Part shown: piece by piece, positions 18,237-28,564 of the stretch | How the letters are laid out: the number at the start of each line of letters is the position of its first letter | Numbering within the stretch: position 1 is the stretch's first letter | From: Bacillota bacterium | GTDB taxonomy: Bacteria > Bacillota_I > Bacilli_A > RF39 > UBA660 | Assembly (NCBI GenBank): GCA_015059155.1 | Contig: SVAX01000009.1 | Location: 1-49,886, forward strand | Direction: 5' to 3' | Length of the DNA: 49,886 nucleotides | Notes under the pieces: model-generated | The model's input: the letters and a program-made list of their open reading frames with translations, nothing else | Told to the model about the DNA's origin: nothing | Databases searched by the model: none | Translations under genes and position numbers: made by a program

Positions 18237-19433
18237 ATGAAAATATTATGTGTTAATGCAGGTAGTTCATCATTAAAATTTCAAGTAAATGAAATGCCTG
18301 AAGAAAAAGTTTTAATCAATGGTTATATTGAAAAAATAGGGGCAGAAGATTGTTTTTGGACAGTTAAAGTTAACGGACAAAAAATAAAAAATGCAAGACC
18401 TTTAAAAAATCATTCTGAAGCTGTAGAAGTTTTAATAGAAGAATTATTAAATAATAAAGTTGTTGAGTCTTTAGATGAAATCAAAGGTGTAGGACATCGT
18501 GTACTTCATGGTGGTGAAAAATATTCTGATTCTGTATTAATTACAGATGAAGTTATTAAAAATATAAATGATTTAATAAAATTAGGTCCTCTACATCTTC
18601 CAGGAAATTTAGCTGGAATTACAGCAATGCAAAATGCATTACCTAACGTACCTATGGTTGCTGTATATGATACTGCTTTCCATCAAACAATGCCAAAACA
18701 ATCATTTATATATCCAGTACCAATGGAATGGTATACAAAATATGGTGTTAGAAAATATGGTTTTCACGGAACAAGTCATAAATATATAACTAATACAATG
18801 CAAGAAAAATTAGGAAAAGAAAATGTAAATTTAATTATTTGCCATATTGGTAGTGGATCTAGTATAGCTTGCATTAAAGAAGGTAAATGTTATGATACAA
18901 CAATGGGAATAACTCCTTTAGATGGCCTTATGATGGGAACACGTAGTGGTGCTATTGATCCATCAATAATTGAATATGTATGCAAAGAATCTGGAATGGA
19001 TGTAGTAGAAGTTACAAATGTTTTAAATAAGAAGAGTGGTTTCTTAGGAGTTTGCGGTCAAGCTGATTGTCGTGATGTAGAAAACTTAATGGCTAATGGT
19101 GATGAAAATGCAAAACTTGCTTATGAAATGTATACTGATAGAGTTGCTAAATATGTAGCTGAATATTATATTAAATTAGATGGTAAAGTAGACGCGATAG
19201 TATTTACTGCAGGAGTAGGAGAAAACGGCCCTATGTTTAGAAGTCTAGTATTAAGAAAATTAAATGCTCTTGGTATATATGAAAATAAAGAAAACAATAG
19301 TAAAATTGCAGGATACTTAGAAAAATCAGAAGGAATAATTAGTAGTGATGATTCTAAAGTAGATGTATATGTATTACCAACTAATGAAGAAATAATGATA
19401 GTAAGAGATACTTATAAATTAATAAGTGAATAA
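18237..19433 (+). CDS. ackA: Acetate kinase
   Basis: MKILCVNAGSSSLKFQ, GHRVLHGGEKY, YGFHGTSHKYI, FTAGVGENGP. Confidence 0.97.
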   Translation: MKILCVNAGSSSLKFQVNEMPEEKVLINGYIEKIGAEDCFWTVKVNGQKIKNARPLKNHSEAVEVLIEELLNNKVVESLDEIKGVGHRVLHGGEKYSDSVLITDEVIKNINDLIKLGPLHLPGNLAGITAMQNALPNVPMVAVYDTAFHQTMPKQSFIYPVPMEWYTKYGVRKYGFHGTSHKYITNTMQEKLGKENVNLIICHIGSGSSIACIKEGKCYDTTMGITPLDGLMMGTRSGAIDPSIIEYVCKESGMDVVEVTNVLNKKSGFLGVCGQADCRDVENLMANGDENAKLAYEMYTDRVAKYVAEYYIKLDGKVDAIVFTAGVGENGPMFRSLVLRKLNALGIYENKENNSKIAGYLEKSEGIISSDDSKVDVYVLPTNEEIMIVRDTYKLISE

Positions 19434-19450
19434 AAATTATTAAATACGTT

Positions 19451-19473
19451 AAAAGCATAAAAAATGCTTTTTT
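19451..19473 (+). terminator. Intrinsic terminator
   Basis: AAAGCATaaaaaATGCTTTttt. Confidence 0.7.
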
Positions 19474-19518
19474 CTTTTAAAAAAATGTTGTATAATTATT
19501 ATAGATTGTAGGTGACAT

Positions 19519-20481
19519 ATGAATACATTTAAACAAATTTATAAATTAATAAAAAAATATAATAAAATAGTAATTGCTAGACATATAGGTGCAGATCCAG
19601 ATGCATTAGGCAGTACATTAGGATTAAAAGAAGTAATTCTAAATACATTTCCAAAAAAGCAAGTATATGTAGTAGGTACTCCAGCTGCTAAACATAAATA
19701 TATAGGAATACTTGATAAGTTTAATGAAAATATGTATGAAGATTCTTTATTAATAGTATTAGATACTCCTAATGCTATTAGAATAGATGGAGTAGATATA
19801 AATAAGTTTGAATATAAAATAAAAATAGATCATCATCCATTTATAGAAAAGTTTGCTGATATAGAACTTATAGATGAAACATCTAGTAGTGCTTCACAAT
19901 TGGTTGTAGAATTAGTAGTAAACACTAAGTTAAAAATAAATAAAGAAGCAGCAGAAAAATTATTTATAGGTATAGTAGGGGATACTAATAGATTTATGTA
20001 TTACTATACAACACCAAAAACATTTGAATTAGTATCTTATATGATTAAAGAAACTAATTTAGAATTTACTAATTTATATGAAAATATGTATATAAGATCA
20101 TTACATGATTTAAGATTCCAAAGTTATGTTATAAATAATTTAACTCTTACTGATGAAGGTTTTGGTTATATAAGATTAGAACAAGATATATTAGATGAAT
20201 ATGGAATAGATGCAGCAACTGCCACAAATGTAGTAAATGGATTAACTTATATTGAAGATATGTATGCATGGGCTATATTTGCCTATGATAAATCTAATGA
20301 TAATATAAGAGGATCTATTAGATCTAGAGGTCCTATTATAAATGATATAGCTTCCAATTATAATGGTGGTGGACATATTTATGCATCAGGAATTAGAGTA
20401 AAAGATTTTGAAACAATAGATTTATTAATAAATGATTTAAATGAAGTTTGTAAAGAATATAAAGAAAAAAAGAATATTTAG
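19519..20481 (+). CDS. nrnA: DHH family phosphoesterase (NrnA-like)
   Basis: ARHIGADPDALGSTLGL, LDTPNAIRIDG, KIDHHPFIEKFAD, GDTNRF, NGGGHIYASGI. Confidence 0.85.
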   Translation: MNTFKQIYKLIKKYNKIVIARHIGADPDALGSTLGLKEVILNTFPKKQVYVVGTPAAKHKYIGILDKFNENMYEDSLLIVLDTPNAIRIDGVDINKFEYKIKIDHHPFIEKFADIELIDETSSSASQLVVELVVNTKLKINKEAAEKLFIGIVGDTNRFMYYYTTPKTFELVSYMIKETNLEFTNLYENMYIRSLHDLRFQSYVINNLTLTDEGFGYIRLEQDILDEYGIDAATATNVVNGLTYIEDMYAWAIFAYDKSNDNIRGSIRSRGPIINDIASNYNGGGHIYASGIRVKDFETIDLLINDLNEVCKEYKEKKNI

Positions 20482-20489
20482 AGGTGGGT

Positions 20490-21908
20490 ATGAAAAACAA
20501 AGGTTTTACATTAATTGAAGTGTTAGGGGTAGTTATTTTAATCGCACTACTTTTACTTATAGTTTTTCCAAATATAATTAATTTTATAAAAAAATCTTCA
20601 GATGAACAAGATAGATTAACTAAAGAATTAATATTTAGTGCTGCAGATTCATATATAAAGGATCATATAAATAATTTTCCTAAAGTAGATGGAATAGAAG
20701 ATGGAATAAAATATGCAATAGAATTAAAAGATTTAGTAGATGAAGGACTTTTAGTGTCTCCAATAAAATATTCTGATAGTGAAGATATAACAAATGACAA
20801 GTGTGTTCAAGTTACTTATGAAAATAATAAATATGAAAAAAAATTAGAAGACGAATGTAAGTCACAATGTGTTTTGACTAGAAAAAAAGATGCATCCCTT
20901 TATACAAAATATGGTTATTTTGCTATTGTAGGGGATGTTGTAACTTGTGGAACAGAAGAATTTTATGTTATAGGAATGCAGGACTCATCTAAAAAATCAG
21001 AATTGTATAATGGTGTAAGTATTCCTTCAAAGCATGGAAGTACTTTTACGTCACCATTTCCAATATTTGAATCAGATTTAAACAATTCAAAAAAATTAGC
21101 TTTATTATCTAAGTATAATTTAGATGTAGGATATATTTATTATGATACTCCAGATGAAAAAAAAGTTACAGACATAGAACTTTTAAATAGACCTACATAT
21201 GGGCTTCAACATTATAAATCAGTAGGTTATACTTATGGTGAAAATATTCATCATGGATTAATTGAATTTTCAAAACCATTAGGTGGAGATGGCGGTAATT
21301 CATATTGGTATCCAGAAGAGAATAGTTCTTGTTATAACGAAACTCAAATTTTTAGGAATTGTTTAAATAATATAGATAAAACAGAATTAACAGACGAAGA
21401 AATAGAAACTCTTAATGGAAAAGTTTTTTCTCCAGTTAGTAAAACAGAGATAATTAAGTGCGATAGTGATAAGTGCTACAGATATACTACTAGTGAAAAT
21501 CAAAATTTTTGTTATGTTTATGGAGAATTTAAATATGGAGGTCAAGATTATAATAATCTATACCCACATGTAGTAGCATATGAAGAATATTTAAAAGAAA
21601 CTTTAAATATAAAAAGTGCTAGTGCAACAATAATGAGTTATGAACAAGCTTATGATTTAAAAGCAATTACTGGAATACAAAATGATTTTCATGGTGTTTC
21701 TACTTGGTTGCACCTTACGACTTTTTGGCTTGGCACAGCTATTAATAATACAGATATTCTAGGAGTATCTAGTGGAGGTTCATTGTCTTGGGATGGAGGA
21801 GCATATTTAGATGTAGAAAATATTGAAGGAAATGGCGCGCTGACTAGTGGAATTCGTCCTGTTATAACAATATCAAAAGAAGATATTGTTGTACAACAAG
21901 AAACTTAA
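20490..21908 (+). CDS. Prepilin-type N-terminal cleavage/methylation domain protein with a large C-terminal domain
   Basis: MKNKG|FTLIEVLGVVILIALLLLIVFPNII; C-terminal SGGSLSWDGGAYLDV...SGIRPVITI resembles DUF6273. Confidence 0.8.
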   Translation: MKNKGFTLIEVLGVVILIALLLLIVFPNIINFIKKSSDEQDRLTKELIFSAADSYIKDHINNFPKVDGIEDGIKYAIELKDLVDEGLLVSPIKYSDSEDITNDKCVQVTYENNKYEKKLEDECKSQCVLTRKKDASLYTKYGYFAIVGDVVTCGTEEFYVIGMQDSSKKSELYNGVSIPSKHGSTFTSPFPIFESDLNNSKKLALLSKYNLDVGYIYYDTPDEKKVTDIELLNRPTYGLQHYKSVGYTYGENIHHGLIEFSKPLGGDGGNSYWYPEENSSCYNETQIFRNCLNNIDKTELTDEEIETLNGKVFSPVSKTEIIKCDSDKCYRYTTSENQNFCYVYGEFKYGGQDYNNLYPHVVAYEEYLKETLNIKSASATIMSYEQAYDLKAITGIQNDFHGVSTWLHLTTFWLGTAINNTDILGVSSGGSLSWDGGAYLDVENIEGNGALTSGIRPVITISKEDIVVQQET

Positions 21909-21911
21909 GAT

Positions 21912-21941
21912 GTAGGCTTATGAAAGTAAGTCTACTTTTTT
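21912..21941 (+). terminator. Intrinsic terminator
   Basis: GTAGGCTTAtgaaagTAAGTCTACttttttt (one G-T pair). Confidence 0.7.
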
Positions 21942-22030
21942 TATTGTAAATATAAGATTCTAAAATTATAAACTATTTATATTTAGTAGATTTAATAGTA
22001 AAAATATGGTAAAATTAATGTGGTGACACT

Positions 22031-23209
22031 ATGAAAAAGACTATTAGAGATTTTGATTTAAATAATAAAAAAGTAATAATTAGGGTAGATTTTAATGTAC
22101 CTGTTAAAGATAATAAAATATTAGATGATAATAGAATAGTTATGAGTCTAAAAACTATTAATTATGCATTGGATAAAGGTGCTAAAGTAATTTTAATGAG
22201 TCATTTAGGTAGAATTAAAGAAGAAAAAGATAAAGAGAAAAATTCTTTAGAAATAGTTGCTAAAAGACTTAGTGAATTATTAAATAGAGAAGTTAAATTT
22301 ATAAATAATACTAGAGGTAAAGAGTTAGAACAAGCTATTAATAATTTGAATTTTGGAGAAGTATTACTTATGCAAAATACAAGATTCGAAGATTTAGATG
22401 GCAAAAAAGAATCTAGTAATGATTTAGAGTTAGGTAAATATTGGTCATCTTTAGGAGATATATTTATTAATGATGCTTTTGGTACTTCTCATAGAAGTCA
22501 TGCATCTAATGTAGGTATTGCAAGTAATTTAGAAAGTGGTATAGGTTTTCTAATAGAAGAAGAAATAGAGAAATTGAAACTTGCTACAGATAATCCAGAA
22601 AAACCATTTGCTGTTATACTTGGTGGAGCTAAAGTAAGTGATAAAATAGGTGTTATAAAGAATTTAGTAGATATTTGTGATTATATATTAATAGGTGGGG
22701 GAATGGTATATACATTCTTGAAGTCTATTGGATATAATATAGGCAATTCTTTATTAGATAGTGATTCTTTAGAATTTTGTAAAGAAATGTTAGCTAAATA
22801 TAATGATAAAATTATATTACCGGTAGATTCTATAGTATCAAAAGAATTTGACAAAGATATTACTTTAAAGAATAATGATTGTTTTGATGATGATGACATT
22901 GGTTTGGATATAGGACAAAAGTCTATAGAAATATTTAAAAATAAATTAAAAGACTGTAATACAGTTATATGGAATGGACCTCTAGGATATTCAGAGATAG
23001 AAAAATATTCTAACGGTACTAAAGAAATATTAAAATATTTAAGTGATAAAGATAAGATAGTTATAATAGGTGGTGGTGATACTGCATCTGCTGCTATTAA
23101 TTTTGGATATAAAGGGGCATTCACACATATTTCAACAGGAGGAGGAGCATCTTTAGAATTATTAGAAGGTAAAAAATTACCTGGAATAGAAATAATAGAT
23201 GAAAAGTAG
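22031..23209 (+). CDS. pgk: Phosphoglycerate kinase
   Basis: VIIRVDFNVPVKD, HASNVGIASNL, AVILGGAKVSDKIGVI, VIIGGGDTASAA, HISTGGGASLELLEGKKLPG. Confidence 0.97.
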   Translation: MKKTIRDFDLNNKKVIIRVDFNVPVKDNKILDDNRIVMSLKTINYALDKGAKVILMSHLGRIKEEKDKEKNSLEIVAKRLSELLNREVKFINNTRGKELEQAINNLNFGEVLLMQNTRFEDLDGKKESSNDLELGKYWSSLGDIFINDAFGTSHRSHASNVGIASNLESGIGFLIEEEIEKLKLATDNPEKPFAVILGGAKVSDKIGVIKNLVDICDYILIGGGMVYTFLKSIGYNIGNSLLDSDSLEFCKEMLAKYNDKIILPVDSIVSKEFDKDITLKNNDCFDDDDIGLDIGQKSIEIFKNKLKDCNTVIWNGPLGYSEIEKYSNGTKEILKYLSDKDKIVIIGGGDTASAAINFGYKGAFTHISTGGGASLELLEGKKLPGIEIIDEK

Positions 23210-23210
23210 T

Positions 23211-24209
23211 ATGAAAAAGAAATTAAATATTATTATATTAATAATTATAACTATTATAGTTTTATTCTTTTCTTTAAAAGATAATTTTAAAGAAACAGTA
23301 ACACAAATATTTACCATGAATGTGTGGTATTTGTTAGTAGCATTCTTTTTATTAATTCTATATTGGATATTAAGAACTTATCCTATATATAGTTTTTGTA
23401 AAAAAATTAATAAAAAATTTAAATATTTATCAGCATTCCAACTTACTTTAAGGACACAATTTTTTAATGCAGTAACACCTTTTGCTACAGGTGGACAACC
23501 ATATCAAATATATTTTTTGAAGACTGTTGGTATTGATTATGCATCATCTACTAGTGTAGTTATACAAAATTTTATAGTTTATCAAATTGCTTTAGTAATT
23601 CTAGGTATTTTAGCTTTAATAGCTAATAAATTATTTAATATATTTAGTAATTTTGAATTACTTCAAAATTTAATAGCTTTAGGATTTATAATAAATGCAT
23701 TAGTTATTATAATTATGTTTGTTGTAGCTTTTTCAAAAAAATTAAACAAATTTTTTATAAGTATTGGAATAAATATATTAACTAAATTAAGAATAGTAAA
23801 AGATAGAGAAAAGAAATTAAAAGAATGGGATGAATACATAAATAAATTTAATGAATGTGCCAATATTCTTTTGAAGGATAAAAAAACTTTTATATTAAAT
23901 ATTTTGTGTAATTTTGTTGCACTTTCTTGTCTTTATTTAATACCACTATTTATTTTATATTCAATGGGTAATTTTAATGCGTTTAGTGCTGGAGTTTCAA
24001 TAGTTACATGTGCCTATATAATGATTATAGGGTCATTTGTACCTATTCCAGGAGCAACCGGAGGACTTGAATTTGGGTTTGTTCAATTTTTTGGTAATTT
24101 TATTACAGGAAGTAAGTTATCCGCTATGATGCTAGTATGGAGATTTATAACATACTATTTTGGAATGATAGTGGGTGCTATAGCTTTAAATATTAAGAAG
24201 GTGAAATAA
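23211..24209 (+). CDS. Lysylphosphatidylglycerol synthase TM region/UPF0104 flippase-like membrane protein
   Basis: Multi-TM; FFNAVTPFATGGQPYQIYFL; GSFVPIPGATGGLEFGFVQFFG. Confidence 0.85.
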   Translation: MKKKLNIIILIIITIIVLFFSLKDNFKETVTQIFTMNVWYLLVAFFLLILYWILRTYPIYSFCKKINKKFKYLSAFQLTLRTQFFNAVTPFATGGQPYQIYFLKTVGIDYASSTSVVIQNFIVYQIALVILGILALIANKLFNIFSNFELLQNLIALGFIINALVIIIMFVVAFSKKLNKFFISIGINILTKLRIVKDREKKLKEWDEYINKFNECANILLKDKKTFILNILCNFVALSCLYLIPLFILYSMGNFNAFSAGVSIVTCAYIMIIGSFVPIPGATGGLEFGFVQFFGNFITGSKLSAMMLVWRFITYYFGMIVGAIALNIKKVK

Positions 24210-25450
24210 TGAGAATAGGTATATTTACAGATACATATCCTCCTTTTATAAACGGAGTGTCTACAAGTATACAAATGCTTGAGAATGCTTTAATAAAAAA
24301 AGGTCATAAAGTATTTATAGTTACAGTAAATCCTGAAGATATGACTTATAAATTAGATAAAAATGAAAGAGTACTTAGAATACCAGGAATACCTATAGGT
24401 ATATATGATTATAGATTAACAACTCTTTATCCAATAAAAGCAGTTAATATAATAAAAGAGTGGAATTTAGATATTATTCATACTCATACTGAATTTGGTA
24501 TAGGAACGTTTGCTAGGGTAATTGGTAAACAATTCGATATTCCTGTTGTTCACACATATCACACTATGTATGAAGATTATGTACACTATATAACAAAAGG
24601 ATATTTTGATGGACCTAGCAAAAAAATAGTAGAATACTTGACTAAGTTTTATTGTGATAAAACAATAGAAGAATTAATTGTTCCCACTAAGAAAACTTAT
24701 GATTTATTTAAAGAAAAATATAAGTATGATAGGAATGTGCACATAATTCCAACTGGAATTGAAATAGAAAGATTTTATAAAGAAAAAATAGAATTAAATA
24801 AAATAAATAATAAAAAAACAGAATTAGGAATTACAAGTGACGATGTAGTAGTTTTATTTGTAGGAAGAGTTGCTTCTGAAAAGAATGTAGAATTTTTAAT
24901 AAATAATCATTCACAATTAATTAAGAAAAACAAGAACGCTAAATTGTTAATAGTTGGTGATGGTCCTGATTTAGAAAAATATAAGAAGTTAGCTAAGAAA
25001 CAAAAAATAGAAGAAAATATTATATTTACAGGTAAAGTACCATGGAATGATATTCCTATATATTACAATATAGCTGATATATTTGTAACCGCTTCAAATA
25101 CAGAAACTCAAGGTTTAACTGTAATAGAAGCAATGGCTGCATCTGTACCAGTAGTTGCTTTGGATGATGAAAGTTTTAGAAATACAGTAATTGATGGATT
25201 GACAGGTTACTTATTTAAAAATAAAAAAGAATATATAAATAGAATGATTGAGTTAATTGGCGATAAAGAAAAAAGATTAAGTATGGGAAACCAAGGTAGA
25301 ATTAATTCTGAAACATATTCATCTAAATATTTTGCTGAAAGAGTACTACATGTTTATAAAACAGCTTTAAAAGGAAGGACTCTAAAAAAAGATAAGACAT
25401 TCTTTAGTAGAGTAAAGAATATTGTTAAAAGAGGTTTTCATGGAAAATAA
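24209..25450 (+). CDS. GT4 glycosyltransferase (1,2-diacylglycerol 3-glucosyltransferase-like)
   Basis: MRIGIFTDTYPPFINGVSTSIQML, HTHTEFGIG, HTYHTMYEDYVHYI, VGRVASEKN, ASNTETQGLTVIEAMAASVPVVA. Confidence 0.87.
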   Translation: MRIGIFTDTYPPFINGVSTSIQMLENALIKKGHKVFIVTVNPEDMTYKLDKNERVLRIPGIPIGIYDYRLTTLYPIKAVNIIKEWNLDIIHTHTEFGIGTFARVIGKQFDIPVVHTYHTMYEDYVHYITKGYFDGPSKKIVEYLTKFYCDKTIEELIVPTKKTYDLFKEKYKYDRNVHIIPTGIEIERFYKEKIELNKINNKKTELGITSDDVVVLFVGRVASEKNVEFLINNHSQLIKKNKNAKLLIVGDGPDLEKYKKLAKKQKIEENIIFTGKVPWNDIPIYYNIADIFVTASNTETQGLTVIEAMAASVPVVALDDESFRNTVIDGLTGYLFKNKKEYINRMIELIGDKEKRLSMGNQGRINSETYSSKYFAERVLHVYKTALKGRTLKKDKTFFSRVKNIVKRGFHGK

Positions 25451-26153
25451 ATTAATAATTGGAAATATTAAAATGAACATGAAGTTTGGAGAACTAGCCA
25501 ATTATATAGAACATTTTAAAAATATAAACAATAAAAATGTAGTTGTATGTCCAAGTTATATCTATATTCCTTATTTTTTGAATTATAATTTTAGTGTAGG
25601 TAGTCAAAACGTATGTGCTTATGAAGATGGAGGTTATACAGGAGAAGTATCTGCTAGGCAACTTGCTAGTATAGGTGTTGAATATGCTATAGTAGGCCAT
25701 AGTGAAAGAAGAATTAAATTAAATGAAAGTAATACAGAAATAAATAAAAAAGTAAAAAATTGCTTAGAATCTAAGTTAAAAGTAATTCTTTGTATAGGTG
25801 AAACTTTAGAAGAGTCTAAATTATTAAAGAAAGATCAGGTATTAAAAAGACAAATAAGAGACGCTTTATTTGACATAAAAGATTTATCTAATGTGATAAT
25901 AGCTTATGAACCTGTATGGAGTATAGGTACTAATAAAATACCAAATAATGATGAACTTATAAATACTATAAAATATATAAAAGAATTAGTTAAAGATTTG
26001 TATAAAAATGATATAAAAGTTATATACGGTGGAAGTATAAATGAAAGGAATATAGATAAATTAAAAGAAATAAAAAAGTTAGATGGATTTTTAATAGGTT
26101 CTGCTAGTATAAATCCATTAAAATTTATAGAAATAATTGAAAAAATAGCTTAA
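25440..26153 (+). CDS. tpiA: Triosephosphate isomerase
   Basis: GNIKMNM, GSQNVCAYEDGGYTGEVSARQL, YAIVGHSERR, IAYEPVWSIGT, VIYGGSIN. Confidence 0.96.
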   Translation: MENKLIIGNIKMNMKFGELANYIEHFKNINNKNVVVCPSYIYIPYFLNYNFSVGSQNVCAYEDGGYTGEVSARQLASIGVEYAIVGHSERRIKLNESNTEINKKVKNCLESKLKVILCIGETLEESKLLKKDQVLKRQIRDALFDIKDLSNVIIAYEPVWSIGTNKIPNNDELINTIKYIKELVKDLYKNDIKVIYGGSINERNIDKLKEIKKLDGFLIGSASINPLKFIEIIEKIA

Positions 26154-26169
26154 ACATTTTTTGATAATA

Positions 26170-26235
26170 ATCGACAAAAGTAGACAAAACTAGCTAAAAT
26201 AAACTCTAGAAGCTTTATGATGTATGTTGTATAAT
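26170..26235 (+). promoter_or_regulatory. Candidate spo0A promoter with 10-bp-phased 0A-like sites (26170, 26180, weak 26190) and TATAAT at 26230-26235
   Basis: aTCGACAaaagTAGACAaaacTAGCTAaaa...ttgTATAAT. Confidence 0.5.
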
Positions 26236-26258
26236 TATTATAGAAAAGGAAGATGATT

Positions 26259-27017
26259 ATGAACAAAATAAAGGTTCTTATGATAGACGACAATGTGCAG
26301 TTAATAGAAGCAGTAAAGGAGTATTTTAAAAGTAGTAAATTAATTGAAATAGTAGCACAAGCTAATGATGGAGTAGAGGGTATTAAAAAGATAGAAAGTG
26401 AAATTTATGATGTAATAGTACTTGATTTAATAATGCCTAAAAAAGATGGTTTATATGTTCTTGATGAAATGAAAAAGAGAAATATAAGTAAAAAAGTCAT
26501 AGTAGCTACTAGTTATAATACAGCTGAAGTAATTAGAGAAGTATCAGATTATGGAGTGAATTATTATATACTAAAACCTTTTGATTTTGATGATTTAGAA
26601 AAAAGAATTCTAGATTGTTGTAATAAGAAAAAGGAAGGTAAGAATATAGATTTACACTATAATAATCTTCAAATTAGTATAACTAAAATATTACACGAAT
26701 TAGGTATACCATCACATATAAAAGGATATCAATATATAAGAGATGGTGTAAGTTTAATATTTGATAACCCAGAAATGATAGGTGGAATAACTAAAGAGTT
26801 ATATCCAGAACTAGCTAATAAATTTGATACTACTGTATCGCGTGTTGAAAGAGCAATTAGACATGCTATAGAAGTTAGTTGGAATAGAGGTAATTGGGAT
26901 TTAATGGAAGAAATATTTGGAAATAGTGTAGATATAGATAGAGCTAAACCAACTAATTCAGAGTTTATAGTTACAGTTGCTGATAAATTAAGATTAGATT
27001 ATCATAAAGTTAGATAA
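26259..27017 (+). CDS. spo0A: Sporulation master response regulator Spo0A
   Basis: Receiver domain (VLMIDDN, VIVLDLIMPKKDG, KPFDFDDL) plus Spo0A_C signature HELGIPSHIKGYQYIRDG, LYPELANKFDTTVSRVERAIRHAIEVSWNRGN. Confidence 0.96.
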   Translation: MNKIKVLMIDDNVQLIEAVKEYFKSSKLIEIVAQANDGVEGIKKIESEIYDVIVLDLIMPKKDGLYVLDEMKKRNISKKVIVATSYNTAEVIREVSDYGVNYYILKPFDFDDLEKRILDCCNKKKEGKNIDLHYNNLQISITKILHELGIPSHIKGYQYIRDGVSLIFDNPEMIGGITKELYPELANKFDTTVSRVERAIRHAIEVSWNRGNWDLMEEIFGNSVDIDRAKPTNSEFIVTVADKLRLDYHKVR

Positions 27018-27031
27018 ACTCTAACTTTTTA
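27006..27031 (+). terminator. Intrinsic terminator overlapping the spo0A stop
   Basis: AAAGTTAGAtaaacTCTAACTTTtt. Confidence 0.7.
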
Positions 27032-27122
27032 ATTTTACTTGAATTATATAAATATTGTAGAAAAAAATAAAATGATGTGTTATACTTAATTAAGATAGAT
27101 AATAGTGTAGGAGTGATAATTC

Positions 27123-28463
27123 ATGAAAAATAAAGGATTTACATTAATAGAATTATTAGGTGTAATTATTTTACTTACTTTACTTATTATAATTGTATAT
27201 CCAAACATAATTGATTCTGTTAAAAATTCTTCTGAAAAAACAGATGAATTGACTCTTAGAATGATATATGATGCAGCTGATTTATATGTATCAAATAATA
27301 AAAAGCAATTTACTGGTACATATAATGGTAAATATATAATTGACTTACAAGATTTAGTAGATGCTGATATTTTATCTTCTCCTATAAAATTATCTGATAG
27401 TGATGATATAACAAATGATAAGTGTGTTCAAGTTACTTATAGTTATGAAGATGGATATAAATATGAATTGAGAGATAATGGAGAATGTGAGGGACCTTCA
27501 TATTCAATTACATACAATCTTAAAAATGTAGAAATTGATAATAGCTTAGAAACTATACAAGAAAAAGAAAGGTATATCGCTACATTAACATTAAAAACAG
27601 GTTATAAAGATTATATATTGGATGTTAAAGTTATAATGGGAAATGAAGATATAACACAAACAGTATATGATAATGGCGAAATAAACATAGAAAATGTAAC
27701 TGGCAATATAGAAATAACTGCAGTTGCAGCAGAATCTTATTTTGCTGCTGATACTTGGGATGAAATAGCTGAAAATGTTAAAAATGGAAATACAAATAAT
27801 TATCACGTTGGAGATGAAAAGGAAGTAACGTTAGATGATTTAGGAACACATACGGTACGAATTGCAAATATGTCTACACCTAGTGAATGTAATCAAGTTG
27901 GTTTTTCGCAAACAGCATGTGGATTTGTAATAGAATTTGTTGGAATAATATCAATGAAACAAATGAATTCAACACAAACAAGTTCAGGTGGATGGTCCAA
28001 GAGTATTTTGCATGATTATGTAACAGGTGAAACTGACTCAATATATAATGCATTACCTGATGATTTAAAATCAAATATAATAGATACTTATGTAGTATCA
28101 GGGTCTAATTCTAATTACAATAGCGCTGTTTATGATGAAATAGAAAATGAAAAATTATATTTACTATCAAGCTATGAAATATATGGGAAAAAATTTGATA
28201 ATACAACTGGTAGTTACTGGGCTGGCCAGGATTCATTAAATGGCTCTAGAACAAGACAATTAGATTATTATAATTGTAGTAGTCAAAATAATTGTAATCA
28301 AGCTATAAAGAAGTCTAATACAGGAGCAGTTGCTTGGTGGTTACGTTCTTCTTTAATGTCAACTGCTCTTGCATCTTTTAATGGAATTAATGAACTTGGT
28401 ACTTTTTATGGTTATAAAGCAAATTCAAATTTAGGAGTATCTCCAGCCTTTAGAATTGGATAA
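27123..28463 (+). CDS. Prepilin-type N-terminal domain protein fused to Ig-like and DUF6273-type domains
   Basis: MKNKG|FTLIELLGVIILLTLLIIIVYPNII; MGNEDITQTVYDNGEINIENVTGNIEITAVA; AVAWWLRSS...GVSPAFRIG. Confidence 0.82.
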   Translation: MKNKGFTLIELLGVIILLTLLIIIVYPNIIDSVKNSSEKTDELTLRMIYDAADLYVSNNKKQFTGTYNGKYIIDLQDLVDADILSSPIKLSDSDDITNDKCVQVTYSYEDGYKYELRDNGECEGPSYSITYNLKNVEIDNSLETIQEKERYIATLTLKTGYKDYILDVKVIMGNEDITQTVYDNGEINIENVTGNIEITAVAAESYFAADTWDEIAENVKNGNTNNYHVGDEKEVTLDDLGTHTVRIANMSTPSECNQVGFSQTACGFVIEFVGIISMKQMNSTQTSSGGWSKSILHDYVTGETDSIYNALPDDLKSNIIDTYVVSGSNSNYNSAVYDEIENEKLYLLSSYEIYGKKFDNTTGSYWAGQDSLNGSRTRQLDYYNCSSQNNCNQAIKKSNTGAVAWWLRSSLMSTALASFNGINELGTFYGYKANSNLGVSPAFRIG

Positions 28464-28564
28464 TATTAAAAAATGGACATGTTTAAAAAATTTAGACATG
28501 TTTTTTTCTTTATATTTAAATGTAAAAAAATACTAAATTGTGTTATACTATAATTGGTGGTAGT

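Noticed and set aside
22681-23124. 147-aa minus-strand ORF within pgk (and similar antisense ORFs at 6315, 6870, 46515)
   Set aside because: Fully inside conserved genes on the other strand; composition reflects the codon bias of the sense gene, with no family motifs.
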